A stretch of DNA of 64,000 bases from the NCBI RefSeq assembly GCF_018991925.1, contig NW_024729696.1:62001-126000 (forward strand), read 5' to 3'. The stretch comes from Homarus americanus. Taxonomy: Eukaryota > Arthropoda > Malacostraca > Decapoda > Nephropidae. The notes under the pieces were generated by a model. That model had not been told where the DNA came from and did not search any database. It was given only the letters and a program-made list of their open reading frames with translations. Made by a program: the position numbers and the translations under genes. Below, in pieces: positions 50,941 through 62,010 of the stretch (positions are counted from its first letter, which is position 1; each line of letters opens with the position of its first letter).

Positions 50941-51529
50941 GTGATAACAAAAATTTCACTTCTACAGAGATAAATGACATAAAAATTCACGAGTTAATGA
51001 TGAGAGAGCAACACAGTGCCATCCTCCTGTCTTGCTCACTTTAACAGGTCTTGGCTACGTCCAGTACCTCCTCCTGGGTACTAGATCACCATCACCTCAC
51101 CTCCTCCCCCTTCTTAGACTCCCCCAACATCCATTTACTGGGTTCAGATTCATGTTTTCCCGAACCGAAGTCCAATACATGCACAGCCACAAATACCTCC
51201 TCTCTCCCTCAGCCTCTCTGCTCACAACTACAGTCATGGTTCCTGCCCCCCATCCTTTGACCCTCCTCCCTTACCCTCTCATTCATCGAGTCTTTTGACT
51301 ATTTGAGAAGTTTTGACTGATATCTCTCTCTCTCTCTCCTGTTTCCTCATCCAGAATGGCAGCGATTTGGCCGTGTTCCTGTGCCATCTCAGCATTATTT
51401 TGAGAAGCAACTTGCACCTGAGTGACCTCCACTCTTCCCTGGACACTAACAAAGGTAGTCTTGGCTGGTTGGATTTTACTCAGTAACTGTATATACATTG
51501 TAAGGACGCCCTTCCTTCCCGGACCCAAA

Positions 51530-51665
51530 ACCTAACCTAACCTAACCTACCTTAACCTAACCAATCTTACCAATTAACCTAACCTATCTTAGCGATTTAC
51601 CTAACTTAACCTACTGAAACTTACCCTAACCTAACCCTAACATATCCTGACTTAACCTAACCAAA
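51530..51665 (+). repeat. Interstitial CCTAA cluster
   Basis: About 14 CCTAAC-like units with spacers. Confidence 0.85.
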
Positions 51666-52019
51666 CCCTCGGTATTATTTTGAACTTTCCGGCCTGAGTT
51701 CTGAGTTCAAGTTGTTTTTATCTTTCCCTCACAATGTAAGTCAAACTTCCCCTGATCAGTACCTGTAAACCTCCCCCCCCCCCCATCTACCCTCAAACAC
51801 ACTGGAGGGCTTCACTTAAGTGGTTGGGGGGGTGGGGGGGATGCTGACAGCCGTGTGTTAACTTGGGTCTCTTGAGGTCTGCTGAAGGCTGTCGTCTTAT
51901 TCCCTGCAGGTGATAACTGAAGTAGCAGGATAAGTAGAATTAAACTACTCTCTCTCTACACTGTGAGCAGTAAATGGGAGGTTGTTGATGCGTCGCCATG
52001 ACAACGGATGGAACCTGTA

Positions 52020-52465
52020 GTGACTCTTGGTAGCCGCAGCCTCACATGGTGACCTAGTAACCTAGTTGGTGACCCTGCTGGTTTCCTAGTAGCCTCTGCT
52101 GATGACCTAGTAGCCTAGTTGGAACTTTGTTAGCCTCACCAGGTGACTTAGCAGCCTCAGCTGATGACTTATTAGTCTAGCTGGAATCTTGTTAGCCTCA
52201 GCTGGTGACCTAGTAGCCTCACTTGGTGACGTAGTAGTCTCTCCTGGTGACTTAGCAGCCTCGCTGGTGGCCTACTTGCCTAGCTGATGACGTAGTAGCC
52301 TCAGCTTGTGACGTTGTAGCCCAGCTGGTGACCTACACCTGTAGTAGCCTAGCTGGTGACCTAATAGCCTAGGCTGGTGACCTAGTAACCTAGCTGGTGG
52401 CGCGGTAGCCTCAGCTGGTGGCGCGGTAGCCTCAGCTACTGACCTACTAACCTCAGCTGGTGATT
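52020..52465 (+). repeat. About 21-bp GTAGCCTCAGCTGGTGACCT minisatellite, about 20 units
   Basis: Diverged copies; CAGCTG and GCTGGTGACCTA recur. Confidence 0.92.
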
Positions 52466-52476
52466 TTCACTTTAAC

Positions 52477-52480
<4 letters not shown>

Positions 52481-52510
<30 letters not shown>
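52481..52510 (+). repeat. (CT)n
   Basis: 15 units. Confidence 0.95.
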
Positions 52511-52516
<6 letters not shown>

Positions 52517-52589
52517 GATAAGTATGATAGCAACTATTAATTAAACTTTAGTCTTAGGTTCCGTCTCACCTGTCACCACCTGTTGTATC

Positions 52590-52770
52590 CCTCTTGAGGC
52601 CGTCACGCGTCATCCACCGTCATCCAATCTTGAAATCTTCCCTATGCATCACCCACCATCACCCAATTTAGAAGCCTTCACTACGTCATCTACCATTATC
52701 CAAGCTTGAAACCTTCACTAGGTTCATCCACCATCATCCAATCTTGATACGTCATCCACTTCATGGCCTC
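52590..52770 (+). repeat. About 50-bp diverged repeat
   Basis: CATCCACCATCATCCAATCT and TTGAAACCTTC words, about 4 copies. Confidence 0.8.
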
Positions 52771-53606
52771 ATCCACCACCACTGACGTCACAGGGAAGGT
52801 ATTCTTAGCCAGGGAGATAATTACTCGGGGCAGGTGTTTGTGGTAACCCAAAGAAGATCATCAAATTCACATTCTATTTTAGGCAAGTTTTAAATTAAGG
52901 ATGGATGGCCCAGAGCTGCCCACCAACTGATATAGTCCTGCATAAATTTCAAGGCGGTGAATTCAGGTTTAAAATAAAGCAGAAGAGAATAAACCTGACG
53001 AGTAATAAATGTTTTCTCGTCACGAAGTTGTGAAAGCATCGATTCTTGCGAATAAATTTGAAGTAGAATAGAATACCTGAAATACGTATGTTTTCCAAAT
53101 ATAATTCTTTGTTAGTATTAAATTCAGATTGAGAATAAATTTACGTAGAATAAAGTAAATGAAAATGACTAGGTTGAGGGGACATGAATTTTGGAGCCAT
53201 AAATCCAAGTTTAGAATAAAGTTGGATAAAATAGAATTGTAAAGTAGGAAGGTATTCTAAGCTTAACTTTTGGAGGCAGAGAGTTCAGGAGTCAAGGCGC
53301 TGCGTCAACCTTCATTTTTATTAACTGGGGAAACTGTCCGAAATTTATAGTGAACGAGACGGTGACTGCTGCCCCCCCCCCGCTGACCGTATTGCCAAGT
53401 TACTCCAGGACCCCTCAAAAATGGGACCTTAACCTTTGACCTTTTGACCCTTAATAGCATACTATCTGTAAATAGTGTCTTAGTGAGTGTACTGTATGTG
53501 TACCTATAAGGAAAGACTCGTATTTTATCTTTCTCAGGGGATTTTACCGTTGATATTCACACAGAGACATAAATACACACAGTATTGATTTATTCGTCTG
53601 ATTTAA

Positions 53607-53607
<1 letters not shown>
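52771..53607. other. Unique sequence
   Basis: GAATAAA(T/G)TT words recur at 52970-53225, weakly. AACCTTTGACCTTTTGACCC at 53431 is nuclear-receptor-like. No gene. Confidence 0.5.

Positions 53608-53697
<90 letters not shown>
53608..53697 (+). repeat. (AT)n
   Basis: 44 units. Confidence 0.98.
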
Positions 53698-53700
<3 letters not shown>

Positions 53701-53810
53701 GAAATGTAACCAAGAATTTTACGTTGGCTTTCTCACTTAATGAAAAAAAAATCCCCTCATGTGATATACTCTCTCAGTAAAGTCATGAGAGGAGGAGTAA
53801 CTATCACAAA

Positions 53811-53845
53811 ACCTAACCTAACCTAACCTAACCTAACCTAACCTA
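53811..53845 (+). repeat. Perfect (CCTAA)n telomere-type array
   Basis: Seven perfect units, the cleanest telomere-type run in the window. Confidence 0.93.
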
Positions 53846-54884
53846 TTCAGTTGATATAAGGAATAAAGTCGTAGAAACAAAAATTATATTAAAGAAGATT
53901 TACATCACCTTAAAGACACGTTACGTAGAAGGAGTTTGTCAGGGGAACGATGGGTTTGAGGGGGGGAGGTGAGGGTAACTAATCCAGTGTGGTGGTGGTG
54001 GTGGTCTTGGGGATTGTTTGTACTGAGTTGGAGTGTGTTTGTATTTCATCTCTCATACAAATTCTTTTGGTTTGTGTTCAACAATTTCACAAAAATTTCT
54101 TCCATGTATACTTAAAGAAAATATCAACAGACCGACAGATAGATAGAGTGGGAACGAGAAAGAGAGAGCGGGGGAAGGAGAGATAGAGAGAGAGGGGGAA
54201 AGAGAGATAGAGAGAGAGACAGAAAGGATGAATTAAAACGTTTCGTATCTCTATGACAAAGACAACGATCACCACGATGACCAAAACGACAACAACGACT
54301 ATGAAGACGATGACAAACGAGGAGGGACCGGCCAATACTTCTGATGGAACAAAAAAATGATAAAGAACACAGACGCAATAACCCAGACACGAGAGAAATA
54401 CACCATAAAGCAAACACACGCACAAAAAAACACACCAATACAAAAAACAATGTAATGGAGACAACATGCCATGATACTGAACCATATTTTTATGTTTTTT
54501 CGTTTTATTTCTATAGCTTCTTTCATTCCGTCTTTCTTCTTCTATTTGTTTTCTTTTATGTCCTACGTTCATCCCAGTTTAGAATGTTTTATCACAAAGA
54601 TTTTTTTTCCCTATTTTTTTTTTCCTTTCATGAATTATTTTCTTTTCATCTCTTTTGGTTCTGCTTTTTCTTTTCTCTTGGGTAATTTTTCTTCTCTCTC
54701 TCGTTATTTCCTCCTTCGTCTATTTCAATTTTTATACACCACTGTTTTTTTTTCCTTTTCCGAATGTTCCTTCATACAGACATTATATTTTTTTATCTCC
54801 CCTTTGTATTTTACCTTCGTCCCTCCTGCGTCGCTTCTCGCTCTCTCCCACGAAAGAAAATGGGGAAATGTGTACCTCCTTCTC

Positions 54885-55040
54885 TTCACCATCACCAACT
54901 GTACCTCCTTCACTTCACCATCACCGACTGTACCCCCTTCACTTCACCATCACCGACTGTACCCCCTTCACTTCACCATCACCGACTGTACCCCCTTCAC
55001 TTCACCATCACCAACTGTGCCTCCCTCACTTCACCATCAC
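54885..55040 (+). repeat. 28-bp minisatellite, 6 units
   Basis: CTTCACTTCACCATCACCGA then CTGTACCC. Confidence 0.94.
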
Positions 55041-55114
55041 CAACAGTAGCAGGGTCGTGCAAGGTGTATGATCAGTGCCATCTCTGTTTATATAAGGTCA
55101 TCGAAAAAGAACGC

Positions 55115-55340
55115 CAGGATTTTAAATGGTTATCTATTACTTTTGGGGGTATTATTTTTCGATTTTAAATGTTTTTTTTTTTCGATTTTAAATGCTTGTA
55201 TTAATTTATTCGATTTTAATGGGTAATACAGCACGTTCATTTTTTTTTCGATTATAAATGGTTGTTATTTTTTCCGATTTTAAAAATTTATAGTTCTTTT
55301 TTTTTTTACTGTAATACGTCAAATCCCGTTTTTCCTTATT
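55115..55340 (+). repeat. TTTCGATTTTAAATG interspersed repeat
   Basis: CGATTTTAAATG-like word 5-6 times, separated by T runs. Confidence 0.75.
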
Positions 55341-55530
55341 TTAAATGGTTGTGTTATATTCTGTTGTTCTTGTTCCCGATGACTCCGTATATCTCACTAA
55401 ATAATTAAATGCAGAGTGCTGGGCAGCTTGATTATAGAATGGAAAGAATCTGTATTTATTCTTTACATATACTCAATATATTTCTGATTTTTACCCCTAG
55501 AAAGACTATGTTTTTGAAGTCAGTGATGAA

Positions 55531-55780
55531 AGGTCAAATTCACATTGACTTTTAAGTGATGTTCTGACCTCTGAAGCTGCTGTATTTTAGGGGGTCAAAG
55601 TTCATAGATTGAATCCAAAATGTTATCTAAGTGTTGACCTTTATATATACATAACCACCCCAGAAACTGCAATTATTTGAAGGGTCCAGAGGTCAAGGTC
55701 AAGGTCAAAGTCACAACATTTAGAGTGGCACCACCGAGCATGAGTTGGCACTCGGCTCGGCTCGACACACTTTCTGACCT
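55531..55780. promoter_or_regulatory. Cluster of nuclear-receptor half-sites
   Basis: AGGTCA or TGACCT half-sites occur at 55531, 55565, 55635 and 55775. A DR1 element GGGTCAAAGTTCA lies at 55592-55604. Four abutting half-sites lie at 55690-55713 (AGGTCA three times, then AAGTCA), which also create overlapping TCAAGGTCA sites of the FTZ-F1/ERR type. It lies within intron 2, 3 kb downstream of the membrane-anchor exon. Binding is inference. Confidence 0.4.
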
Positions 55781-55999
55781 TTATATCCCTCCCACTGGCT
55801 CTCTCATTCTTAGATTATTTTTTCCATTGTTATATTTCCATCTTATTCTCTTTCTCTTCCTTCTCCCAGGGGTAATGTTACGAATGTTACTCGTTCTATT
55901 GAGACTCTTATTTTCTCTCTTCATTTCTCTCTTCTGGGTGCCGATAAAATAGTCACTAGTCTTAAGAAGGACAAATCCTACTGGAACCTTAATTCTGCT

Positions 56000-56095
56000 C
56001 GTTAGGTTAAGTTAGGTTAGGTTAGAATACGTTATGATAAGTTGTGTAATTTTAGGTTATAATTGGTTAGATTTGATTAAATTAGGTTAGGTTGA
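56000..56095 (+). repeat. TTAGG cluster
   Basis: GTTAGGTTAAGTTAGGTTAG then diverged copies. Confidence 0.8.
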
Positions 56096-56104
56096 GGCCT
56101 TTTG

Positions 56105-56410
56105 GGACAGGGGGTTGTTTTGGTGTGCAGATGTAGAGGAAGAGGAGGAAGGGAAAATGGAGAGAGGTGAGAAAGGGGGTGTGGAAGAGGGGGAGGGTTG
56201 GCAAAGGGGTAAGTGAGTGGAAAGGAAAAGCAAAATAGGGCTGGGCAAGAGGAGAGGGTAAGTAGGGGAGGGGGAAGATGAAGGGAGGGGGAAGGCAAAG
56301 GAAGAGAGGAGGGGAAAGGGAAGAAGGGGTAGGAGGAGGTAGAGGGAGGGAAAAGATAGACAAGCAGGAAGGGAGGAGTTAGGAATAAAATAGGGAAGGT
56401 GAGGGAGGGA
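56105..56410 (+). repeat. Purine (GGGAGG) tract
   Basis: About 300 bases of A/G bias. Confidence 0.85.
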
Positions 56411-57000
56411 TCTATAGACTCGAGATGGTCATAAATATCTCAGGAATAAAGACACTCCAGGTGGCTTTCCCATTCTTGTTGACTTATTTGACCAAGTTCT
56501 CTGACAACACGACTCTTTCCTTCTCTGATGTCATACGTTGAATTTAGACTCTCTCCTACTGAACACATTCTCGACTTAGCACACACATGTCCCACTCTTT
56601 TTCGTCACAGCTGGAGTCGTGTTTACAAGTGACTGTGGCGGCCACGAGAGAGGAATTCTTGTGTGAGGGAGGAAAATTTTGTTTGTGTTTTTCTGATTCT
56701 GAGAATTAAGTTTGTGCCAAAATATATATTGGTAGACAACCTTTGACTAATCATCCTCTAGTCATTTATATTTCATTCATATTTAACAAGTTTATAATCA
56801 TTCACATATCTTCTAGGAGTTCAATTTCGTTTAATTAATCTCATAGCCATCACAGGTATCAGAGGCAAGGAAAGGTGATAGAACAGGTGTAAAGGTTATA
56901 GTATTCTCACCTGGTCAATTATTCTTGTTCCTGGGTAAAAAAGATGTCGGATCACCTGAAGATTAACCCTTGCCTAGTCTGTCTCAAGATTAACCACTCT

Positions 57001-57145
57001 AACGCTAACCTAACCTAACAGAGCCGAGCCTAACCTAACATTACAGAGCCTAACCTAACATTACAGAGCCTAACCTAACATTACAGAGCCTAACCTAACA
57101 TTACAGAGCCGAGCCTAACCTAACAGAGCCGAGCCTAACCTAATT
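57001..57145 (+). repeat. 20-bp TAACCTAACATTACAGAGCC minisatellite
   Basis: Seven units with an embedded CCTAA telomere-type core. A 5-bp GAGCC insert marks a subtype. Confidence 0.94.
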
Positions 57146-58122
57146 CTGCTACAATTCTTACACTCTTCTGACCCACCACAGCTTCACATCCCCACATAAA
57201 ACATAAAGTAAACATTTTTTTTAATGCCACCAACTCAACTTCCTGTCATTGGTTAATTCTCTTCCTCCTCCTCCTCTTTTTTCCTTTCATTAATCTGCAA
57301 CTAATTTGTTCTTTTTTTTTCTATTTCCATCTTTATTGTCGATTATTTTCACGCATTTATATTTAGTTTACCCACAACCTTCAGCTTTTTCCCCCTGTAC
57401 ATTGACATCCCGTTGTGTCTGTTCTCCCTCCCTGCCAACACCCAAACTTTCCTCTTTCCAACGTTTACCAATAAAAAAAAAAAAAGATCTCCTGTGGCCT
57501 TTCAACAAAATATTCTACTACTGTGTCCAACTCTCCCTCTGACACAGTTAGCAGCACAGCATTATCCGAACACAGCCATTGTGATCCAACTTCCGTGCTG
57601 TGTCACTGAGGTTTAAATGTTTTCTATAGTTACCCATTCTTATCTCTTAATTTTTTGTGTGTGTTTTGGTCAATCAATTAGAAAATTTAACACCACTGTC
57701 ATTACTCACACACACGTAGCTCTCTCTCTCTCCAAAACTGCTTCACCTAGATTTATTAAAAGTTCTCCCATTGCCATCATTCAATAATTAATTAATTCTC
57801 TCCCAAGCCTCTAATTAATTATTATTATTTCTAGGGACACACAAGGTTAATGGCTGTAACTCTCATGAAAAAATATAATAGAGAAAATATATCTAACCCA
57901 CGAAACATTATTTTACTTTATCGTCTTTTTCTAAAGTAAAGATTAATTTTATACTAGCGGTCTTTCTCACCTAAACTAACCTAACCCAACGGTCTTTCTC
58001 ACTTGTATTTTCAAACATAATTTTTTTTTCTCTGATTTACTGCAGTCATTATTTAACCGGTTCAGTGAAGAATGAAAGCAAATGAACTTAATTTGGGCAC
58101 ATTTTTCTCGCCTTTGTATAGG
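57146..58122. other. AT/CT-rich intronic sequence
   Basis: Nothing recognised. Confidence 0.5.

Positions 58123-58197
<75 letters not shown>
58123..58197 (+). repeat. (AC)n
   Basis: 37 units. Confidence 0.97.
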
Positions 58198-58198
<1 letters not shown>

Positions 58199-58404
58199 TA
58201 GAGCTTGTTTGTTACAGGTGGTGATTCTCCTATTTTATTACCACTTCAATAACTTAAATCACCTCGACCACTGCAATCACCTCAATCACTTTAACTACCT
58301 CAATAGTCAATGTAAACCATATAGTCACTAATATAGAGTAGAGAGAACAAGGAATCTTTCATTTAATAATAATATATTTTCTGAGAATTGTTCTAGAGTT
58401 TAAC

Positions 58405-58675
58405 CCCTTAAGTACGATGACTTAACCTCATTTCATATAATAACACCGTGCTCAAGGGGTTAAGTCATCACACTCAAAGGGGTTAAGTCATCACACTCAA
58501 AGGGGTTAAGTCATCGTACTGATTGGAATAAGTCATCACACTCAAGAGTTAAGTCATCATACTCAAAGGGTTAAGTCATCATACTCAAGGGATTCAGTCA
58601 TCATACTTAAGGGTTTAATTCATTGTACTGGTGGGGCTAAGTAAAGGGGATAAGTACTCATACTTAAGGGGCTAA
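58405..58675 (+). repeat. 24-bp GGGGTTAAGTCATCACACTC minisatellite, about 9 units
   Basis: It ends about 70 bp before the membrane-anchor exon donor. Its first unit at 58408 is inverted (CTTAAGTACGATGACTTAACC), giving a foldback. Confidence 0.9.
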
Positions 58676-58746
58676 AGGTGCATATGTACTCACCTGTGAT
58701 AAAGTGTGTTCAGGTGTATAACATAAGGCAACACTGGTGTACTCAC

Positions 58747-58924
58747 CCGTCTATGAGAGGATATTGTGCCAGGATTTTGTTGGCGGTTTCTAGTCTGTTG
58801 TCGAGGGACTGTAAGGGGTCCCCCCGGAGGGCCAGGGGGACCCCCACCCCTACCCCCGCCGTGGCCGCCACCAGGAACACCAGGCCCACCAGCCACCAGT
58901 GTCGTGTGCTCAGCTCCCCGCCTA
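58747..58924 (-). CDS. Membrane dipeptidase, membrane-anchor exon
   Basis: Internal exon with acceptor ttgacag at its 5' edge and donor ACGG|gtgagt at its 3' edge. It enters in phase 1 and leaves in phase 2. It encodes residues 48-107 of the assembled protein. A polar start (GGELSTRH) is followed by a strongly hydrophobic segment at about residues 57-80 (WWLVGLVFLVAATAG and onward), then RGDPLQSLDNRLETANKILAQYPLIDG. The final LIDG runs directly into HND of the next exon, matching the conserved (V/L)IDGHNDLPW start of the M19 catalytic domain. The single uncleaved-looking hydrophobic segment close to the N-terminus predicts a type II membrane protein with the catalytic domain outside the cell. 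The exon is much more GC-rich than the surrounding DNA. Confidence 0.88.
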
Positions 58925-59648
58925 CTGTCAACACAGAGACATGATCAGTACTGCAGGATATAATAATGTGAAGAAGATTACTTAATGCTTAAAGTCTAAA
59001 TCTAGTACTGGCATTTATCTACTTAATGCCAACAGATTTCCTACCTGATACTAGTGGCTATTATATTTTAAGTTTGTAGTTAAAAGTATAATCGACCGAG
59101 TAAAGCGCCATTGTGGTGAAAAGTTGTCAGATGAAGAATTGTCTTTAATTTGTCATCACAAGTTCTCTCCAACAGGAATTGAGAAAAAAAATCAGGGACT
59201 TACTCTAGGCATGAGCCGATCTCCGTAATTACTTTTTTTACGCAGCAGTCATTGTATTTCTTATAATATAGAATAAGTTATATGGCCTACATCATGTGAC
59301 CCTGGCGGGCTAAATATTTGGTACTAATGGCTTCTCTATGACGCAAGACTGTGCAATTGTACCTTAGACTTCAATTAGTGTTACTGTTCATAACTGGGCA
59401 GTGTTATGTGGTCAAATAATTCGTCAATATGAGGTACTGCAACACCATTTACATGACCTGCACACATATGTAAGAGAGGTAGCAGAACTTTTACCACAAC
59501 AGTACCAAGCTGGACAGTGAGTCTTAGCTGTCATGGGCACTCGAAGTCAGAGGAATGTGAATTCTTAGATCAACATTCACATGTTTCCATCTAAACGTTC
59601 AACTCTTGGGAAATAAAAACAAAAATTCAACCTCGACTTCCATGTTAC
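58925..59648 (-). other. Dipeptidase intron 1 (724 bp)
   Basis: GT (gtaaca) to AG (ttgacag) intron, phase 1. It is the only short intron of the gene and has no long microsatellite. I see no further coding segment in it. It depends on the first-exon call being correct. Confidence 0.5.
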
Positions 59649-59790
59649 CCCGAGGACCATCTAAGTTAAACTCGAGGTCTAATTGATACTGCAGCGCCCC
59701 GCCTTGCTCTCTTTCATAGCTAATGGCCTCTTCAACATTTTCCCTGCCCAGTGTGTTAGAAATATATGAAATGTCGATTGCATCATCCAT
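59649..59790 (-). CDS. Membrane dipeptidase, probable first coding exon (cytoplasmic N-terminus)
   Basis: Proposed initial exon of the minus-strand dipeptidase gene. It starts at ATG 59790-59788, preceded by an in-frame TGA four codons earlier plus AAT-GTG-TCA-GAA-GTG, and it has G at -3 and G at +4, a good start context. It encodes 47 codons (MDDAIDISYISNTL to FNLDGPR) plus one base and ends at a GT donor (gtaaca) at 59648. The peptide is acidic and hydrophilic, as expected for a short cytoplasmic tail ahead of a type II signal anchor. The leftover G joins TA at the start of the next exon to give Val48, so the phases agree. Vertebrate DPEP proteins begin with a cleaved signal peptide instead, so homology does not prove this exon. 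The call rests on open frame, phase and splice sites. A different or additional 5' exon remains possible. Confidence 0.55.
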
Positions 59791-60440
59791 CACTTCTGAC
59801 ACATTTATTCACTCCTTCACTTGGTGTCATTACTCTTCACTTTGTAAATCTATTTCATCTTCCTACGATCGTCAATCTCCCATCCAACTGGCTGTTAATT
59901 CTTCCATAAAATTTCATGTTTCCAACCTTTTACGAATTTCTGACTCAGTTTTCTTCAATCTCTCCAGAAACGTAACATAAATGGTTATCTTTCAAAACTG
60001 TCCAGTATTAGGCTTTACCCCACAAGACGAATGGCAGGTGTGGAGGAGCTCTTCTTATTTTCCACAATTATATCATAATATATCTCGCCTAAGACCCACT
60101 TTTTGACGATTTTTACCACATTCGGTTATTGAGTTTATACCTTGTCCATGGGAGACAAATCAGAGCACCTGAAGATTATCCCGGCCAGTTTATTCCACCT
60201 GATTAGCCACTCTGACGTTTACCTAACCTAACCCGACCCCAAAGCTAACCTAACCTAACCTAACTTAACCTGACATCCCCAGGTAGCTTTAGGGTAATTA
60301 ATCATCAGGTGAAGTAAACTAGGGGAACTAAACTTCAGGTGATGCGACAATTTTTCTAGAGTTTTACGTATCTAGGGAAAAGTACCAACAATAACACGAA
60401 AATAATAGTCAGTCTGGCGTTATTAATTGTATATAAAATA
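59791..60440. other. Presumed 5' flank or UTR of the dipeptidase gene
   Basis: Immediately upstream of the proposed start in transcript order. No clear TATA box or initiator chosen. A CCTAA cluster lies at 60221-60275. Confidence 0.4.
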
Positions 60441-60537
60441 CTCTCTCTCTCTCTCTCTCTCTCTCGTAGGACCCAACAACAGACAGGCGACAGTACTCTC
60501 AGCAACCACGAAATTAATAGTCTGTGTCGAGCGCTGA

Positions 60538-60571
<34 letters not shown>
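60441..60571 (+). repeat. (CT)n and (AC)n
   Basis: (CT)n 60441-60466 and (AC)n 60540-60570. Confidence 0.95.
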
Positions 60572-60573
<2 letters not shown>

Positions 60574-60974
60574 TCTTGTTGTGTACACGATCTGTTGTTT
60601 GTAAGACGAGGTGTTGAGAATCAGATTAAGAACCCGTTGAGATATAGAAAGAAAGAAAGAGAGAAAGAGAGGAGAAGAGAAAAAGGGAGAGAAACGAGAG
60701 AAAGATAAATATAGAAACAAGAGAGAGATAGAGACTTGAATAAAAGAATGTGAAAGAGAAAAGGGGAGGGAAAAGAAGAGATAAATGCCAAGCTTGTTTC
60801 AAATCACTGGAACGACAGGATAAACGATGAGTGTAGCCTAGCGAGTGATGATGTTGTTGTGGTAGTGAGTGCAGGATCTTGTTTTGCTCTCTCTCTCTCT
60901 CTCATCATAGTTTATTGCTAAAGGTGTATCATAAGAGTTAGCCAGGGGTAATGTGTCCTTTACATCCTCAGAGA

Positions 60975-60997
60975 CGAATAACAACAACAACAACAAC

Positions 60998-61049
<52 letters not shown>
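60975..61049 (+). repeat. (AAC)n then (AAT)n
   Basis: Switch at 60999. Confidence 0.96.
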
Positions 61050-61051
<2 letters not shown>

Positions 61052-61100
61052 TTCACCTTTCTCTCCCTGAGGGGAATCAATAACAGCATCTGATCCTAAG

Positions 61101-61640
61101 GTGAACCAGTTGGATACCTTCTGACGTCTCCAGTAAGATGGAATAATTTTTCACGTTTCAATCTCTTGAGAATTTATCCTTTGATGAATTTATCATTGAT
61201 TCGTTCAGTCAGGGAAGCGGACTATCTAGCCACGAGAGAGCTTCGCTGCTATCGTTTTAGAATTCCTCTTTTGACTGATTTTCATGGATTTGTCTATTCA
61301 GGAAAACGTAGCATCTAGTTACAAAAGAAACCCAGTGCAATCTTTTGAGAATATACTTTAGACAATTTATTATAGATTCATCCATTGAGGAACAACGCCT
61401 CATATAGCTAAGTCAGACATAGTGATTTTGGCCGTCATTTTCGTGCCTTAACCTACGTGAGCCAGTTGGACCCGTTCTCACATAACCAGCAGAGTGAAAA
61501 ATTCAACGAACGAACCTTTTGATAATTTATCTCGTGGCGTAACTTAAAGAAGATGGATAACACAAGCCTCCAGTTAAGAGAGAAACTTAAGGTGAGAATC
61601 TTTGAGAATTGGCGTTTGGGTACGAGTTATCTATGAGTTC
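61101..61640 (+). repeat. Strongly diverged satellite (about 88-bp units, about 356-bp superunit)
   Basis: CTTTTGAGAATTTATC-like starts recur at about 61161, 61250, 61342, 61517 and 61599. GTGA(A/G)CCAGTTGGA marks a larger period at 61101 and 61457. Confidence 0.7.
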
Positions 61641-61659
61641 CTGGGGAGAAACAACTCGT

Positions 61660-61795
61660 AGTAAACTGACCAGGTTAGGTTACGTTAGATTAAGTTGGGT
61701 TTGGTTGGATTACATTGCGTTAGTTTACATTATGTTAGGTTTGGTTAAATTAGGTTATAAGGTTTGGTTAAGTTAGGTTATCACGGTCAGAGGTT
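61660..61795 (+). repeat. TTAGGTT cluster
   Basis: Degenerate GGTTAGGTTACGTTAGATTA words. Confidence 0.75.
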
Positions 61796-61956
61796 ACGGA
61801 TCACGAATTACGGGTCACGGGTCACAAAAGGTGGTATTAGAAAGAGTTGACACCGCCACTCAAGAATTTCAGAGTGGTGGTAGATCGGCAGAGAGCCAGA
61901 TGGTCCTGTAGTGTGGGAGGCTGGCAGGAAGAGTGAGTGAGAGACAGAAACAGTGT

Positions 61957-61966
<10 letters not shown>

Positions 61967-62007
<41 letters not shown>
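61967..62007 (+). repeat. (AG)n
   Basis: 20 units. Confidence 0.96.
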
Positions 62008-62010
<3 letters not shown>

